From Ahrensia kielensis DSM 5890 (GTDB lineage: Bacteria > Pseudomonadota > Alphaproteobacteria > Rhizobiales > Rhizobiaceae): a DNA stretch of 64,000 nucleotides. The position numbers and the translations under genes are program-made. The notes beneath the pieces were generated by a model. It made no database searches. It was not told where the DNA came from and saw only the letters and a program-made list of their open reading frames with translations. Below are positions 33,351 to 42,824 of this stretch, piece by piece (the first letter of the stretch is position 1; each line of letters starts with the position of its first letter). Location of the stretch: contig NZ_KB894534.1 in assembly GCF_000374465.1 (NCBI RefSeq), forward strand, positions 1 to 64,000, given 5' to 3'.

Positions 33351-34871
33351 TTGACACAATTATTAAAAATGGACGCAGTGCAGAAAGCGTTTAACGGCGT
33401 GGTTGCGCTCGACGGCGCATCGCTCGATATTGAAAAGGGCGAAGTTCATGCGCTGATTGGCCAAAACGGTGCAGGTAAGTCCACACTGATCAAAATATTG
33501 ACGGGCGTTTACCACAGTGATGGTGGTCATGTGCACTTTGATGGCGCTGAAAGTTTTATCAGCAGCCCGAGGGAAGCACAAAGCGCTGGTATTGCGACGA
33601 TCTACCAAGAGTTAAACCTTGTTCCGTTGCGCTCTGTTACCGAAAATATTGTCATGGGCTATGAGCCCAAACGAATGGGCGTATTCATCGATTGGGATGA
33701 AGCCCATAAGCGCGCACGTGAAATATTGCAGCGCTTTGGCATCGACATTGATGTGACCGCACGCTTGGGCAGTTTTTCAACGGCCATTCAGCAGCTTGTT
33801 GCGATTGCACGCGCTGTTTCTCTTGATGCCAAACTCGTCATCATGGATGAGCCGACTTCATCGCTCGATGTTTCGGAAGTTAAAGTTTTGTTTGGTGTCG
33901 TTCGCGGTCTGCGCGATGCAGGCGTTTCAGTCCTTTACGTTTCTCATTTTCTTGATGAGCTTTTCGAGATTTGCGACCGCGTCACGACTATGCGCGACGG
34001 GCGAACAGTAGATTGCCGAAAGATGAAAGGTGTCACTAAGCTTGACCTTATCTCAGGCATGCTGGGCCGCGCTTCAAGTGAGATCGCTGAAGCAGGCATG
34101 ACGGAATTTTCGGGCGGGGAAGCCAAGCATGGTGAAGTGCTTTTGTGCGCTGAAAACATTGCAACAGGTCCGCGCTTAACCAAGCTCGACATCACCGTTC
34201 ACCGCGGTGAAATTGTCGGTCTTGGAGGCCTTTTAGGCTCCGGTAGAACTGAAGCTGCGCGTGCACTTTTTGGCATAGACGCACTAACGGGTGGTGCCGT
34301 TTCTTTGAAGGGGGCAAGCGCTCGTTTAGAAACACCAGCCGCAGCAATTAAAGCCGGCATTGCTCTTTTGACCGAAGATCGCAAAGCCGAGGGCATTATT
34401 CCTGATATGAGTGTGCGCGAGAATTTGACATTGGCACTTTTGCCAAAACTAACGCGCAATGGGCAAATCGATAGAGCTAGAGAACGCGAAATCGTCCAAA
34501 GTTTTATTGATGCGTTGGGCATTAAAACGGCAGGCATGGAGCAGCCGATACGTGAACTTTCAGGCGGCAACCAACAAAAGGTTTTGCTCGCTCGATGGTT
34601 GGCTGTTGAGCCGGAACTTCTCATTCTTGATGAGCCAACGCGCGGTGTCGATGTCGGTGCAAAGCGTGAAATTCAAGCCATCATTCGTGATTATGTCAGC
34701 AAGGGATTTGGCGTGGTGTTGATAAGTTCCGAGTTCGAGGAGCTTGTTGAGGGCGCAGACCGGATCGTTGTTCTCAATGAAGGGCGGTCAATAAAAGAGC
34801 TCAAAAATCCTGGCATTACCGAAGATATTCTTGTGCGCGCATTGGCACATACAGGCGAGGAAGCGGCATGA
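33351..34871 (+). CDS. sugar ABC transporter ATPase (RbsA type, two ATPase domains)
   Basis: 506 residues from TTG 33351 (GGGGGG RBS). The first domain has Walker A GQNGAGKSTL (37-46) and Walker B LVIMDEPTSSL. The second has a degenerate Walker A (GLLGSGRTEA), the canonical signature LSGGNQQKVLLARWL and LLILDEPTRGVDVGA. This tandem arrangement with one degenerate site is the norm for ribose-type importers. It overlaps the first permease gene by 4 bp. Confidence 0.92.
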   Translation: MTQLLKMDAVQKAFNGVVALDGASLDIEKGEVHALIGQNGAGKSTLIKILTGVYHSDGGHVHFDGAESFISSPREAQSAGIATIYQELNLVPLRSVTENIVMGYEPKRMGVFIDWDEAHKRAREILQRFGIDIDVTARLGSFSTAIQQLVAIARAVSLDAKLVIMDEPTSSLDVSEVKVLFGVVRGLRDAGVSVLYVSHFLDELFEICDRVTTMRDGRTVDCRKMKGVTKLDLISGMLGRASSEIAEAGMTEFSGGEAKHGEVLLCAENIATGPRLTKLDITVHRGEIVGLGGLLGSGRTEAARALFGIDALTGGAVSLKGASARLETPAAAIKAGIALLTEDRKAEGIIPDMSVRENLTLALLPKLTRNGQIDRAREREIVQSFIDALGIKTAGMEQPIRELSGGNQQKVLLARWLAVEPELLILDEPTRGVDVGAKREIQAIIRDYVSKGFGVVLISSEFEELVEGADRIVVLNEGRSIKELKNPGITEDILVRALAHTGEEAA

Positions 34872-35860
34872 GTACTCAAAGTTATGTCAGCGGATCTTCG
34901 CAGCCGATATTTAACTGGAAAAAGGTTTTGAAAAACCATGGCGGCCTTGTTGCTCTGGTCGTGATCCTTGGATTCAATATTTTAGTAACGCCGAACTTTT
35001 TGCAGTTACAAACGCTGTTTGTGAATATTAGCCAGGTTGCAACCATCGCTATCGTTGCAATGGGTATGACTTTGGTTATTGCAACGGGGGGCATTGATCT
35101 TTCTGTTGGTGCGATCATGGCTTTGGCCGGTGCTATTGCGCCGCTGATTTTCCAATCTGAGTTTGGGCAAATGTACCCAGCCCTTGGCGTTGCCTTGGCT
35201 ATTGGTTTTCCGCTGCTGGTTGCAATGGCGTGCGGTCTTTTCAATGGTGTTTTGGTTTCGGTGCTCAAAGTGCAGCCGATCATTGCCACGCTTATCCTGT
35301 TTATATCAGGGCGCGGCATTGCTCAGGTGCTCACAAACGGCAATTTGCAAACGTTTAAAAATCCAAACTTTAGTTATCTTGGTACTGGAAAAATCCTCGG
35401 CTTGCCGTTTCAGGGTTGGCTCGCAATAGCCATTGCTTGTGTTCTTTTTTGGATTATTAGCCGTACAATTTTTGGCCGTTATGTGCTTGCTATTGGCGGT
35501 AATGAACGCGCGGCGACCTTGTCTGGTGGCCCCGTGCGGCGCGTAAAAATTGCGGTCTATATCATTTGTGGTGCCTTGTCAGGTTTGGCTGGATTGATCG
35601 TTGTTGCCATTAACTCGGCTTCGGATGCTGCGCGTAACGGCGACCTTATGGAGCTTGATGCTATTGCGGCAGCCGTTGTTGGCGGCGCGCTTCTACAAGG
35701 CGGCCGAGCGCCGATATTCGGAGCCATTTTGGGCGCCGTCATAATTCAACTCGTAAAATATACGCTGCTGGCAAATGGGGTTGAAGATGAAGTGGCCTTG
35801 ATTGCCAAGGCTCTCATCATTGTCGCAGCCGTTTATATTCAGCAAGCGCGTAAGGAGTAA
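34868..35860 (+). CDS. sugar ABC transporter permease (RbsC type)
   Basis: 330 residues, about 8-10 membrane spans, BPD_transp_2 family. Landmarks: [25 protein letters not shown] and ALIIVAAVYIQ. ATGA overlap with the ATPase gene. It forms the membrane channel with the second permease at 35866, so the system uses a heterodimeric permease. Confidence 0.9.
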   Translation: MSTQSYVSGSSQPIFNWKKVLKNHGGLVALVVILGFNILVTPNFLQLQTLFVNISQVATIAIVAMGMTLVIATGGIDLSVGAIMALAGAIAPLIFQSEFGQMYPALGVALAIGFPLLVAMACGLFNGVLVSVLKVQPIIATLILFISGRGIAQVLTNGNLQTFKNPNFSYLGTGKILGLPFQGWLAIAIACVLFWIISRTIFGRYVLAIGGNERAATLSGGPVRRVKIAVYIICGALSGLAGLIVVAINSASDAARNGDLMELDAIAAAVVGGALLQGGRAPIFGAILGAVIIQLVKYTLLANGVEDEVALIAKALIIVAAVYIQQARKE

Positions 35861-35865
35861 TAGCT

Positions 35866-36867
35866 ATGTTAGATTCCAACGCTTTTGATTTGCGTAAGTA
35901 TATATCCAGAAATCCTCAGTCGATGGCCGTGTGGGTAGCACTTGCAACGCTCATCCTATTTGGATTGCTCCGATATGATAATTTTAGCGGTGCCTACAAC
36001 ATATCCTCATTTTTGAACTACAATTCGATGTTCATCATCATCTCGGTTGGAATGAGCTTTGTCATTATGACAGGCGGAATTGATCTGTCTGTTGGTTCTG
36101 TTGCAGCTTTTACTTCGGTGATTGCCGCTTATCTTTCACCGCACGGTATTGAGATTGCTTTGCCATTGGCTGTGCTGGCGGGAGTGGCATTTGGCGGGTT
36201 GAATGCGTTCTTTATTATCGTTCTTCGCATCCCGCCTTTCATCGCCACTCTAGCAACTATGCTCGGCGCTAAAGGCGGCGCGCTTGTTATTTCCGGTGCC
36301 AACACGATTGCGGTAGATTGGGGATCAAACTTCACCAAGATGGGTATGGAAAAAATATACAATATTTTGCCTTGGTCCATTGTGGTTGTGGGTATCGTCG
36401 TCATTGCATTGTGGTTTCTGCTTGAGAAAACATCGCTGGGCCGTACAGTTTTGGCGATTGGCGGCGGCGAAGACGCATCAATGTTGATGGGCTTGAAAGT
36501 TAACCGCGCGAAGGCATTCGTCTATCTTCTGTCAGGCGGCTGTGCAGGATTAGCCGGCGTTATTCTCGCATCTGGTTTTGGTGCGGGCCAACCCCTTGAA
36601 GGCATAGGTTGGGAGTTAACTGCAATCGCTTCTGTCGTTGTCGGCGGCACGTTGCTGACGGGCGGTTTGGGTTCGGTTCCTGCAACGGTTGCCGGAGCGC
36701 TGTTGCTTGGCCTTGTTTTCAATATTCTCAATTTTGAAAACGGACTGGGTACCATCACGATTAGTGCCTATTGGCAGATGGTTATCCGGGGCGGCTTCCT
36801 CTTTGCTGTAATTCTCTTCCAAGCGCGTGTGATGTCACGCAACAAAAGAAAAGGCCGTGTCGCATGA
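35866..36867 (+). CDS. sugar ABC transporter permease (RbsC type), second subunit
   Basis: 333 residues of the same family as the preceding gene ([49 protein letters not shown]), diverged from it in sequence. It starts 5 bp after the first permease stop and overlaps the enolase gene by 4 bp. Confidence 0.9.
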   Translation: MLDSNAFDLRKYISRNPQSMAVWVALATLILFGLLRYDNFSGAYNISSFLNYNSMFIIISVGMSFVIMTGGIDLSVGSVAAFTSVIAAYLSPHGIEIALPLAVLAGVAFGGLNAFFIIVLRIPPFIATLATMLGAKGGALVISGANTIAVDWGSNFTKMGMEKIYNILPWSIVVVGIVVIALWFLLEKTSLGRTVLAIGGGEDASMLMGLKVNRAKAFVYLLSGGCAGLAGVILASGFGAGQPLEGIGWELTAIASVVVGGTLLTGGLGSVPATVAGALLLGLVFNILNFENGLGTITISAYWQMVIRGGFLFAVILFQARVMSRNKRKGRVA

Positions 36868-37961
36868 GTATAATTAAGTCAATCGATGCGCGCTTATTTC
36901 ACATTCCTCTCGCCGAGGTTCTTGTCGATGCTAAGCATGGCGATCATCATTTCTTCGAACTGGTTACAGTTACAATTACACTTGAAAACGGCAGCACAGG
37001 TACGGGGTACACCTATACTGGCGGCAAGGGTGGACACTCAATCCTAGCGATGGTTGAGCATGATCTTGCGCCAACTTTGATTGGCAAAAACGCAAGCGAA
37101 ATCGAAGCTCTTTACGACGCGATGCAATGGCATGTTCATTATGTTGCGCGCGGCGGCATCGCCTCCTTTGCAATTTCTGCAATTGATATTGCCTTGTGGG
37201 ATTTGCGCGGAAAACAACGCGGTGAACCACTTTGGAAAATGGCAGGTGGTGCAGGTCAATCCTGTAAAGCCTATTGCGGCGGTATTGATCTCAACTTCCC
37301 ATTGCCGAAACTATTGGCAGGCATAAACGAGCATCTTAAACGCGGCTTTAATGGCGTAAAAATCAAAATCGGGCAGCCAACATTGGCTGAGGATATTCAA
37401 CGCATCGCTGCTGTTCGTGATCTTGTCGGTCCAGATGTCGCATTCATGGTGGATGCCAATTATTCGATGTCTGTTGATCAAGCAATTGCGGCTTGCGAAG
37501 CGTTCAAACCGTTTGATCTCTTGTGGTTTGAAGAGCCGACTATTCCTGATGACTATTTCGGTTTCGCGAAGATTGCAGATACTGCAAACATGCCGCTTGC
37601 AATGGGTGAAAACCTACACACAATTCATGAATTTGAACTGGCGTTCAATCATGCCAAGCTTTCCTTCATCCAGCCTGATGCTTCCAACTGTGGTGGCATA
37701 ACCGGATTTTTGCAGGTCGCCGAACTTGCAAGAAAACATGCTGTTCCGATTTGCAGCCATGGCATGCAGGAATTGCACGTCAGCTTGCTTTCCGGATTGC
37801 CCGATAGTGGCTGGCTGGAAGTTCACTCATTCCCGATCGATGAATACACAAAGCGTCCACTGGTCATCGAAAATGCACGCGCCATTGCGCCCGACACGCC
37901 GGGTGTTGGTGTGACGTTTGATTGGGAAAAACTAAACACTGCTAACATTCTTAAAAAGTGA
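36864..37961 (+). CDS. enolase-superfamily enzyme, mandelate racemase subgroup (acid-sugar dehydratase candidate)
   Basis: 365 residues from ATG 36864, overlapping the permease. An upstream in-frame start lies inside the permease gene. All catalytic residues of mandelate racemase are present at a constant offset of two: Lys166 and Lys168 (VKIKIG), metal ligands Asp197, Glu223 and Glu249, the dyad Asp272-His299 ([16 protein letters not shown]) and Glu319. The family abstracts the alpha proton of a carboxylate. In operons with sugar importers and dehydrogenases it usually dehydrates an aldonic or aldaric acid to a 2-keto-3-deoxy acid. The substrate cannot be read from the sequence, and racemase or cycloisomerase activity is an alternative. 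Confidence 0.88.
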   Translation: MSIIKSIDARLFHIPLAEVLVDAKHGDHHFFELVTVTITLENGSTGTGYTYTGGKGGHSILAMVEHDLAPTLIGKNASEIEALYDAMQWHVHYVARGGIASFAISAIDIALWDLRGKQRGEPLWKMAGGAGQSCKAYCGGIDLNFPLPKLLAGINEHLKRGFNGVKIKIGQPTLAEDIQRIAAVRDLVGPDVAFMVDANYSMSVDQAIAACEAFKPFDLLWFEEPTIPDDYFGFAKIADTANMPLAMGENLHTIHEFELAFNHAKLSFIQPDASNCGGITGFLQVAELARKHAVPICSHGMQELHVSLLSGLPDSGWLEVHSFPIDEYTKRPLVIENARAIAPDTPGVGVTFDWEKLNTANILKK

Positions 37962-37968
37962 GAAATTT

Positions 37969-39000
37969 ATGTCCATAAAGGCAGCCACTTATCGCGGCAA
38001 TAAAACGTTCACCGTTGACAATAAATCAATTGCACCGCCCAGCGCAGGTGAAGTGCAAATTGATGTGGCTTATTGCGGTATATGCGGCACTGACCTTCAT
38101 ATTTACCTTGGCCATATGGACCCGCGCGTTGGTTTTGAACGCACGATTGGTCATGAAATGTCGGGCGTTATCGCCGCCATTGGTGATAATGTTGAGGGAC
38201 TAGAAATCGGCCAGCATATTGTTGTGCGCCCACTTGATCATTGTGGTGATTGTCCGGCATGTGATGCAGGTCACGAGCATATTTGTCATAATTTGAAATT
38301 CATCGGTATTGATACCGAGGGTGCATTTCAACAAAAATGGAATGTCGCTGCGCACACCATACATGTGCTTCCCGATGATCTCGACTTGTCTCATGCAGCA
38401 TTAATCGAACCATTGGCGGTTGCGTGTCATGATGTTGATCGCGGTAAAGTTTCTCAAGGTGAAGACGTTCTGGTTATTGGCGGTGGGCCAATTGGAATGT
38501 TGATCGCACTTGTTGCGCGCCATGCGGGCGGCAATGTGACTATTTCTGAGATCAATGAAAACCGGCTCGCCTATGCTGAAAAGCTTGGGTTCAAGACACT
38601 CAATCCGAAAAATGTTGATGTTGCCAAATCCATTCAAGAACAAACTGGTGGCAAAGGTGCTGATGTTGTTTTTGAAGTTTCGGGCACACAGCCCGGCGTT
38701 GATTTGATGACAGAAGCTGCATCGGTACGCGGCCGGATCGTTATGGTTGCTATTCATGCGAGCAAACCGCAGATCGATATGTTTAGGTTCTTCTGGCGCG
38801 AGCTCGAATTGATTGGTGCCCGCGTTTATCTCAAATCCGACTATGAGCAGGCAATGAAATTACTTTCCGAAGGCGTGGTTGATTGCGATAGTTTTATCAC
38901 GGACATCAAGTCACTTGATGAAATTCAAAGAGCTTTTGAGGCGCTTACATCTAACCCGAACGCCATGAAATCCATGATTAAAATTAAGCAGGATGCATAA
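37969..39000 (+). CDS. zinc-dependent alcohol dehydrogenase (MDR family)
   Basis: 343 residues. Catalytic zinc ligands Cys39, His62-Glu63 and Glu147, structural zinc cysteines 92, 95, 98 and 106, and NAD loop GGGPIG (171-176). The overall pattern resembles sorbitol, L-threonine or galactitol dehydrogenases and enzymes acting on sugar acids. It lies between the enolase and an SDR, so it likely oxidises a secondary hydroxyl in the same pathway. Its stop shares bases with the SDR start (TAATG). Confidence 0.88.
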   Translation: MSIKAATYRGNKTFTVDNKSIAPPSAGEVQIDVAYCGICGTDLHIYLGHMDPRVGFERTIGHEMSGVIAAIGDNVEGLEIGQHIVVRPLDHCGDCPACDAGHEHICHNLKFIGIDTEGAFQQKWNVAAHTIHVLPDDLDLSHAALIEPLAVACHDVDRGKVSQGEDVLVIGGGPIGMLIALVARHAGGNVTISEINENRLAYAEKLGFKTLNPKNVDVAKSIQEQTGGKGADVVFEVSGTQPGVDLMTEAASVRGRIVMVAIHASKPQIDMFRFFWRELELIGARVYLKSDYEQAMKLLSEGVVDCDSFITDIKSLDEIQRAFEALTSNPNAMKSMIKIKQDA

Positions 39001-39770
39001 TGAATATTCTCAAATCATTTGACCTATCAGGTAAAACCGCGCTCGTAACAGGTGCAAAGCGCGGTATCGGACGGGGAATGGCCGAAGCGCTTGCAAGTGC
39101 TGGCGCAGATATCATTGGTGTTAGCGCAACACTGGAAGAAGATGGGGGCGAAGTGGGCCGTTCGGTACGTGCGCTTGGCCGTAAATTCTCTTCCTATCAA
39201 TGCGACTTTTCTGACCGTGCAGCCTTGCGGAAGTTTGCAGATCAGGTGCTTGCAGATCACCCCGCGATTGACATTTTAATAAACAATGCAGGCACCATCA
39301 AACGTAAGCCTGCTGCTGAACATGATGATGAATTGTGGGATGAAGTTATTGAAACCAATCTTTCAGCGCAATTTGTTTTGACGCGGCAAATCGGGGCGCA
39401 CATGATTGCGCGTGGAAGCGGAAAAATAATTTTTACCGCATCTCTTTTGACATTTCAGGGCGGGATTACAGTTCCCGGTTATGCTGCATCTAAGGGCGGT
39501 GTTGGCCAATTGACCAAAGCTTTGGCCAATGAATGGGCAGGCAAAGGCGTGAATGTGAATGCCATTGCCCCTGGTTATATCGCGACTGACAATACGCAAG
39601 CATTGCAAGCCGATGCTGCGCGCTCAAAATCTATCCTTGAACGTATTCCAGCTGGCCGCTGGGGTACACCAGAAGACTTTGCCGGTCCTGTGGTGTTTTT
39701 GGCCTCCTCTGCTTCTGACTATGTAAGCGGAGAGATTCTAACGGTTGATGGCGGGTGGATGGGCCGGTGA
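39000..39770 (+). CDS. short-chain dehydrogenase, KduD-like
   Basis: 256 residues. Cofactor motif TGAKRGIG (17-24), NNAG (95-98), catalytic Ser148, Tyr161 and Lys165. Similar to 2-deoxy-D-gluconate 3-dehydrogenase/KduD and gluconate 5-dehydrogenase (FDLSGKTALVTGAKRGIGRG, PAGRWGTPEDFAGPVVFLAS, VDGGWMGR). It probably interconverts a keto and hydroxy group on a (deoxy) sugar acid, in line with the dehydratase-type enolase two genes upstream. Confidence 0.87.
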   Translation: MNILKSFDLSGKTALVTGAKRGIGRGMAEALASAGADIIGVSATLEEDGGEVGRSVRALGRKFSSYQCDFSDRAALRKFADQVLADHPAIDILINNAGTIKRKPAAEHDDELWDEVIETNLSAQFVLTRQIGAHMIARGSGKIIFTASLLTFQGGITVPGYAASKGGVGQLTKALANEWAGKGVNVNAIAPGYIATDNTQALQADAARSKSILERIPAGRWGTPEDFAGPVVFLASSASDYVSGEILTVDGGWMGR

Positions 39771-39826
39771 AAACCGGCTTAAGATGCCATCAAAATTAAA
39801 CTTTAAACTTAATGGGAGTGACGTTT

Positions 39827-40816
39827 ATGAAGTTATCTAAAATACTTAGTGGTGTAGCCATTACGGCTGCAGTTTCATTTGCAGCATCAGCATCTTGGGC
39901 AGCCGATATACTCAAATTTGCTCATGTTTATGAGGTGTCTCATCCGCTGCATACGGCAGCGTTGGCCGCAGCAGAGCAAATAGAAAGCGCGACTGACGGA
40001 CGTGTTAAAGTCGAAGTTTTTCCAGCGTCAGCACTTGGAAAAGAAGATGCGATCAACGAAGGTTTGAGCCTTGGAACGGTTGATATTATTTATACAGGTG
40101 CTGGCTTTGCAGGCACATCTTACGGTCCAATTTCAATCACAGACTTTCCATTCACTTTGCGTGATTTAGACCATTGGAAACTCTACAGAGATAGCGACCT
40201 TTTTAAAGAGCTGGCTCAAGGGTATAAAGAAGCAACAGGCGGTAACGAGATTGTCGCGATCAGCTATTATGGCTCTCGCCATGTGACGGCGAATAAACCG
40301 ATCTTAACGCCAGAAGATATGAAGGGCTTGAAAATTCGGGTGCCGAATGCGCCAGCCTATGTTCTCTTTCCAAAAGCACTGGGCGCAAACCCAACGCCAA
40401 TGGCATTCTCAGAAGTTTATCTTGGTTTGCAACAAGGTGTTGTTGACGCTCAGGAAAACCCTCTGACTACAATTCAAGCTAAAAAGTTCTATGAAGTTCA
40501 ATCCAATATCAACTTGACGGGCCACATCAATAATTCAATTTTGACCGTCACGACAAGCAGCGTGTTGGAACGTTTGAGCGAAGAGGATCGCTCGGCCGTC
40601 GTCACTGCACTTATAGAAACTGCAGAAACTGCGGGCGATGAAATCGAACAGGCCGAAAAGGAATTGGTGGCTTGGTTTGAGGAGAAGAACATTACGGTGA
40701 ACACAGTTGACCGCGAGCCTTTCATAGCGGCCGTTAAACCAGCTCTTACCGCTGGCGATCTTCCATTTTCGCCAGAGCTGTATGGAAGACTTCAAGCACT
40801 GACTGGCAGTAATTAA
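39827..40816 (+). CDS. TRAP transporter substrate-binding protein (DctP family)
   Basis: 329 residues from ATG 39827. A start five codons earlier overlaps the RBS. It has a Sec signal peptide (AITAAVSFAASASWAAD). DctP hallmarks: HPLHTAALAAAEQIE, FPASALGKEDAINEG, KIRVPNAPAYVLFPKALGANPTPMAFSEVYLGLQQGVVDAQENP. This subgroup commonly binds sugar acids such as uronates and gluconate. It gives the block a second importer beside the ABC system. Confidence 0.92.
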   Translation: MKLSKILSGVAITAAVSFAASASWAADILKFAHVYEVSHPLHTAALAAAEQIESATDGRVKVEVFPASALGKEDAINEGLSLGTVDIIYTGAGFAGTSYGPISITDFPFTLRDLDHWKLYRDSDLFKELAQGYKEATGGNEIVAISYYGSRHVTANKPILTPEDMKGLKIRVPNAPAYVLFPKALGANPTPMAFSEVYLGLQQGVVDAQENPLTTIQAKKFYEVQSNINLTGHINNSILTVTTSSVLERLSEEDRSAVVTALIETAETAGDEIEQAEKELVAWFEEKNITVNTVDREPFIAAVKPALTAGDLPFSPELYGRLQALTGSN

Positions 40817-40829
40817 ACTATTACTTTGT

Positions 40830-40857
40830 GGCGCGCCCTTAATTGCTTGGGCGCGTC
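40830..40857 (+). terminator. intercistronic hairpin after the TRAP binding-protein gene
   Basis: GGCGCGCCC (40830-40838) pairs with GGGCGCGTC (40849-40857) with one G-T pair and a 10-nt loop. There is no T tract. It lies between dctP and dctQ. Confidence 0.55.
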
Positions 40858-40875
40858 CATTGGGGAGGGGCGTTG

Positions 40876-41421
40876 ATGGACATTGAAAAAGAGCAGGCTG
40901 AATTGCCTGACGTTTTAGAGATAACGGATGATATCTCGGATATAAGCTGGATGGATTATCCAGTGATTGCTATTTTTGTTGCTTTGATTGGCCTTGTCGC
41001 GGCCCAGTTTTTTACGCGCTACGTTCTCAATGATAGTCTTGGTTGGACCGAAGAGGTTTCACGCTATTTTCTCGTCCTGCTTTGTTTTGTGGGCTCGATT
41101 ACTTGTGTGCGCAAAGGGTCGCATATTTACCTCGAATTTTTCTATCTTTTTTTACCACGCTGGATGATTAAGCCCGTTGCGGTAAGCGCCGAATTTATTA
41201 CAGCATTTTTCTTCGGATGGCTTGGCTTTTTGGGAATGGAATTGGCTTATAAAACCAAGGCGCAATATATGGCCTCGGTGCCGCTTCCGAAATCGCTCAT
41301 CTATTACACGGTCACCGCATCCTGCTTTTTAATGGCGGCGATTGCATTCGTTCGAATTATCCAATTACTTCGCCGCGATGCGCATGTCATTGCCGCCGAG
41401 AAGCTCGATAATTTCGGCTAA
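40876..41421 (+). CDS. TRAP transporter small permease (DctQ)
   Basis: 181 residues from ATG 40876 (GGGGAGGGG RBS). The longer frame upstream covers the RBS and is rejected. Four membrane spans with the DctQ motif FFTRYVLNDSLGWTEEVSRYFLVLLCFVGS. An acidic N-terminal cytoplasmic segment precedes TM1. Confidence 0.9.
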   Translation: MDIEKEQAELPDVLEITDDISDISWMDYPVIAIFVALIGLVAAQFFTRYVLNDSLGWTEEVSRYFLVLLCFVGSITCVRKGSHIYLEFFYLFLPRWMIKPVAVSAEFITAFFFGWLGFLGMELAYKTKAQYMASVPLPKSLIYYTVTASCFLMAAIAFVRIIQLLRRDAHVIAAEKLDNFG

Positions 41422-41433
41422 GAAAGAAATATC

Positions 41434-42711
41434 ATGGCTCTTGCATTACTTTTCGTCTTTCTTGTTCTGTTTCTGATTATGGGGGTGCCCGTCGCCGTCT
41501 CGCTCGGTGCCGCATCCCTTATCTATGTTTTAATCGCAGGCATTCCTGATGTTGTAGTCCTGCATAATATGGTTGCTGGCGTGGATAGTTTTCCGCTGCT
41601 TGCAATTCCATTTTTTATCCTCGCAGGCCACTTGATGAATACTGGCGGCATCACCGCTAAGATATTCACTTTTGCACGTTCTCTTGTGGGCTGGCTGCCG
41701 GGCGGTCTTGGCCATGTGAATGTTGGCGCAAGTGTCATTTTTGCAGGCATGTCAGGTGCTGCCGTTGCTGATGCTGGCGGGCTTGGTAATGTGGAAATCA
41801 AGGCAATGCGCGATGCTGGTTATGACAGTGATTTTGCCGTTGGCGTGACCGCCGCATCTTCGACCATTGGGCCGATTATTCCACCTTCATTGCCGCTAGT
41901 GATTTACGGGGTTATGGCATCTGTATCTATTGGTGAATTGTTCGCTGCTGGACTTGTGCCTGGGCTCGTGATGGCGGTGGCGTTAATGATCATGGTTGCG
42001 TGGTATTCCATACGGCGTAACTATCCCAAAGATGGTGGTTTCGAGCTGTGTACTTTGTGGCACACTTTTCGCGCGGCATTTTTGCCGTTACTGACGCCTG
42101 TTATCATTGTGGGCGGTATTGCAACGGGTGCATTTACGCCAACTGAAGCTGCTGTCGCAGCCGTGTTCTATGCATTGTTTCTGGGGCTCGCCATATATCG
42201 CACATTGAACTGGAAGCACTTGATGCGTGTTTCAATGGATACGATCGAAACATCTGCTGCGATTTTGATGATTGTGGCTGCTGCTGCGATCTTTGCTTGG
42301 ATTTTAACTGCGAATCAGGCCGCGGTTGTTCTAGGCGATGCAATGCTAGGCATCACAGATAGTAAGATGGGTGTTCTTTTCATGATGATGATATTGGTGT
42401 TGCTCATCGGTATGTTCATGGAGACAATTGCGGCAATCACGATACTTGTTCCTGTTCTGATTCCGATTGCAAACACTGTTGGCATCGATCCAATTCATTT
42501 GGGGATTTTAGTGGTTTTGAACCTCATGATCGGGCTTTTAACGCCGCCAATTGGGATGGTTCTTTATGTACTCGCTGAGGTCGCCAATGTGCGATTCGAA
42601 GATTGCGTGCGTGCGACCATGCCGTTTCTGATCCCGCTATTGGCCGTCCTATTTCTCATTATGGTCTTTCCGCAGATCGCTCTGTGGTTGCCAGAAGTGC
42701 TCTATCATTGA
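41434..42711 (+). CDS. TRAP transporter large permease (DctM)
   Basis: 425 residues, about 12 spans. LLAIPFFILAGHLMNTGGITAKIF, GMSGAAVADAGGLGNVEIKAM, ASSTIGPIIPPSLPLVIYG, FMETIAAITILVPVLIPI and LTPPIGMVLYVLAEV are the conserved DctM segments. It is the last gene of the rightward sugar-acid block and converges on pta. Confidence 0.92.
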   Translation: MALALLFVFLVLFLIMGVPVAVSLGAASLIYVLIAGIPDVVVLHNMVAGVDSFPLLAIPFFILAGHLMNTGGITAKIFTFARSLVGWLPGGLGHVNVGASVIFAGMSGAAVADAGGLGNVEIKAMRDAGYDSDFAVGVTAASSTIGPIIPPSLPLVIYGVMASVSIGELFAAGLVPGLVMAVALMIMVAWYSIRRNYPKDGGFELCTLWHTFRAAFLPLLTPVIIVGGIATGAFTPTEAAVAAVFYALFLGLAIYRTLNWKHLMRVSMDTIETSAAILMIVAAAAIFAWILTANQAAVVLGDAMLGITDSKMGVLFMMMILVLLIGMFMETIAAITILVPVLIPIANTVGIDPIHLGILVVLNLMIGLLTPPIGMVLYVLAEVANVRFEDCVRATMPFLIPLLAVLFLIMVFPQIALWLPEVLYH

Positions 42712-42824
42712 AAAATGAACTTTCGAGCTTTTTGTTGCTCATGCCGTCATCTCTCTGGTTTAACTAAGAGGCTGTTATCCTTATATTGCGGAGCTTAGGG
42801 GCGAATAAAGAACTTGTAGCGAGC

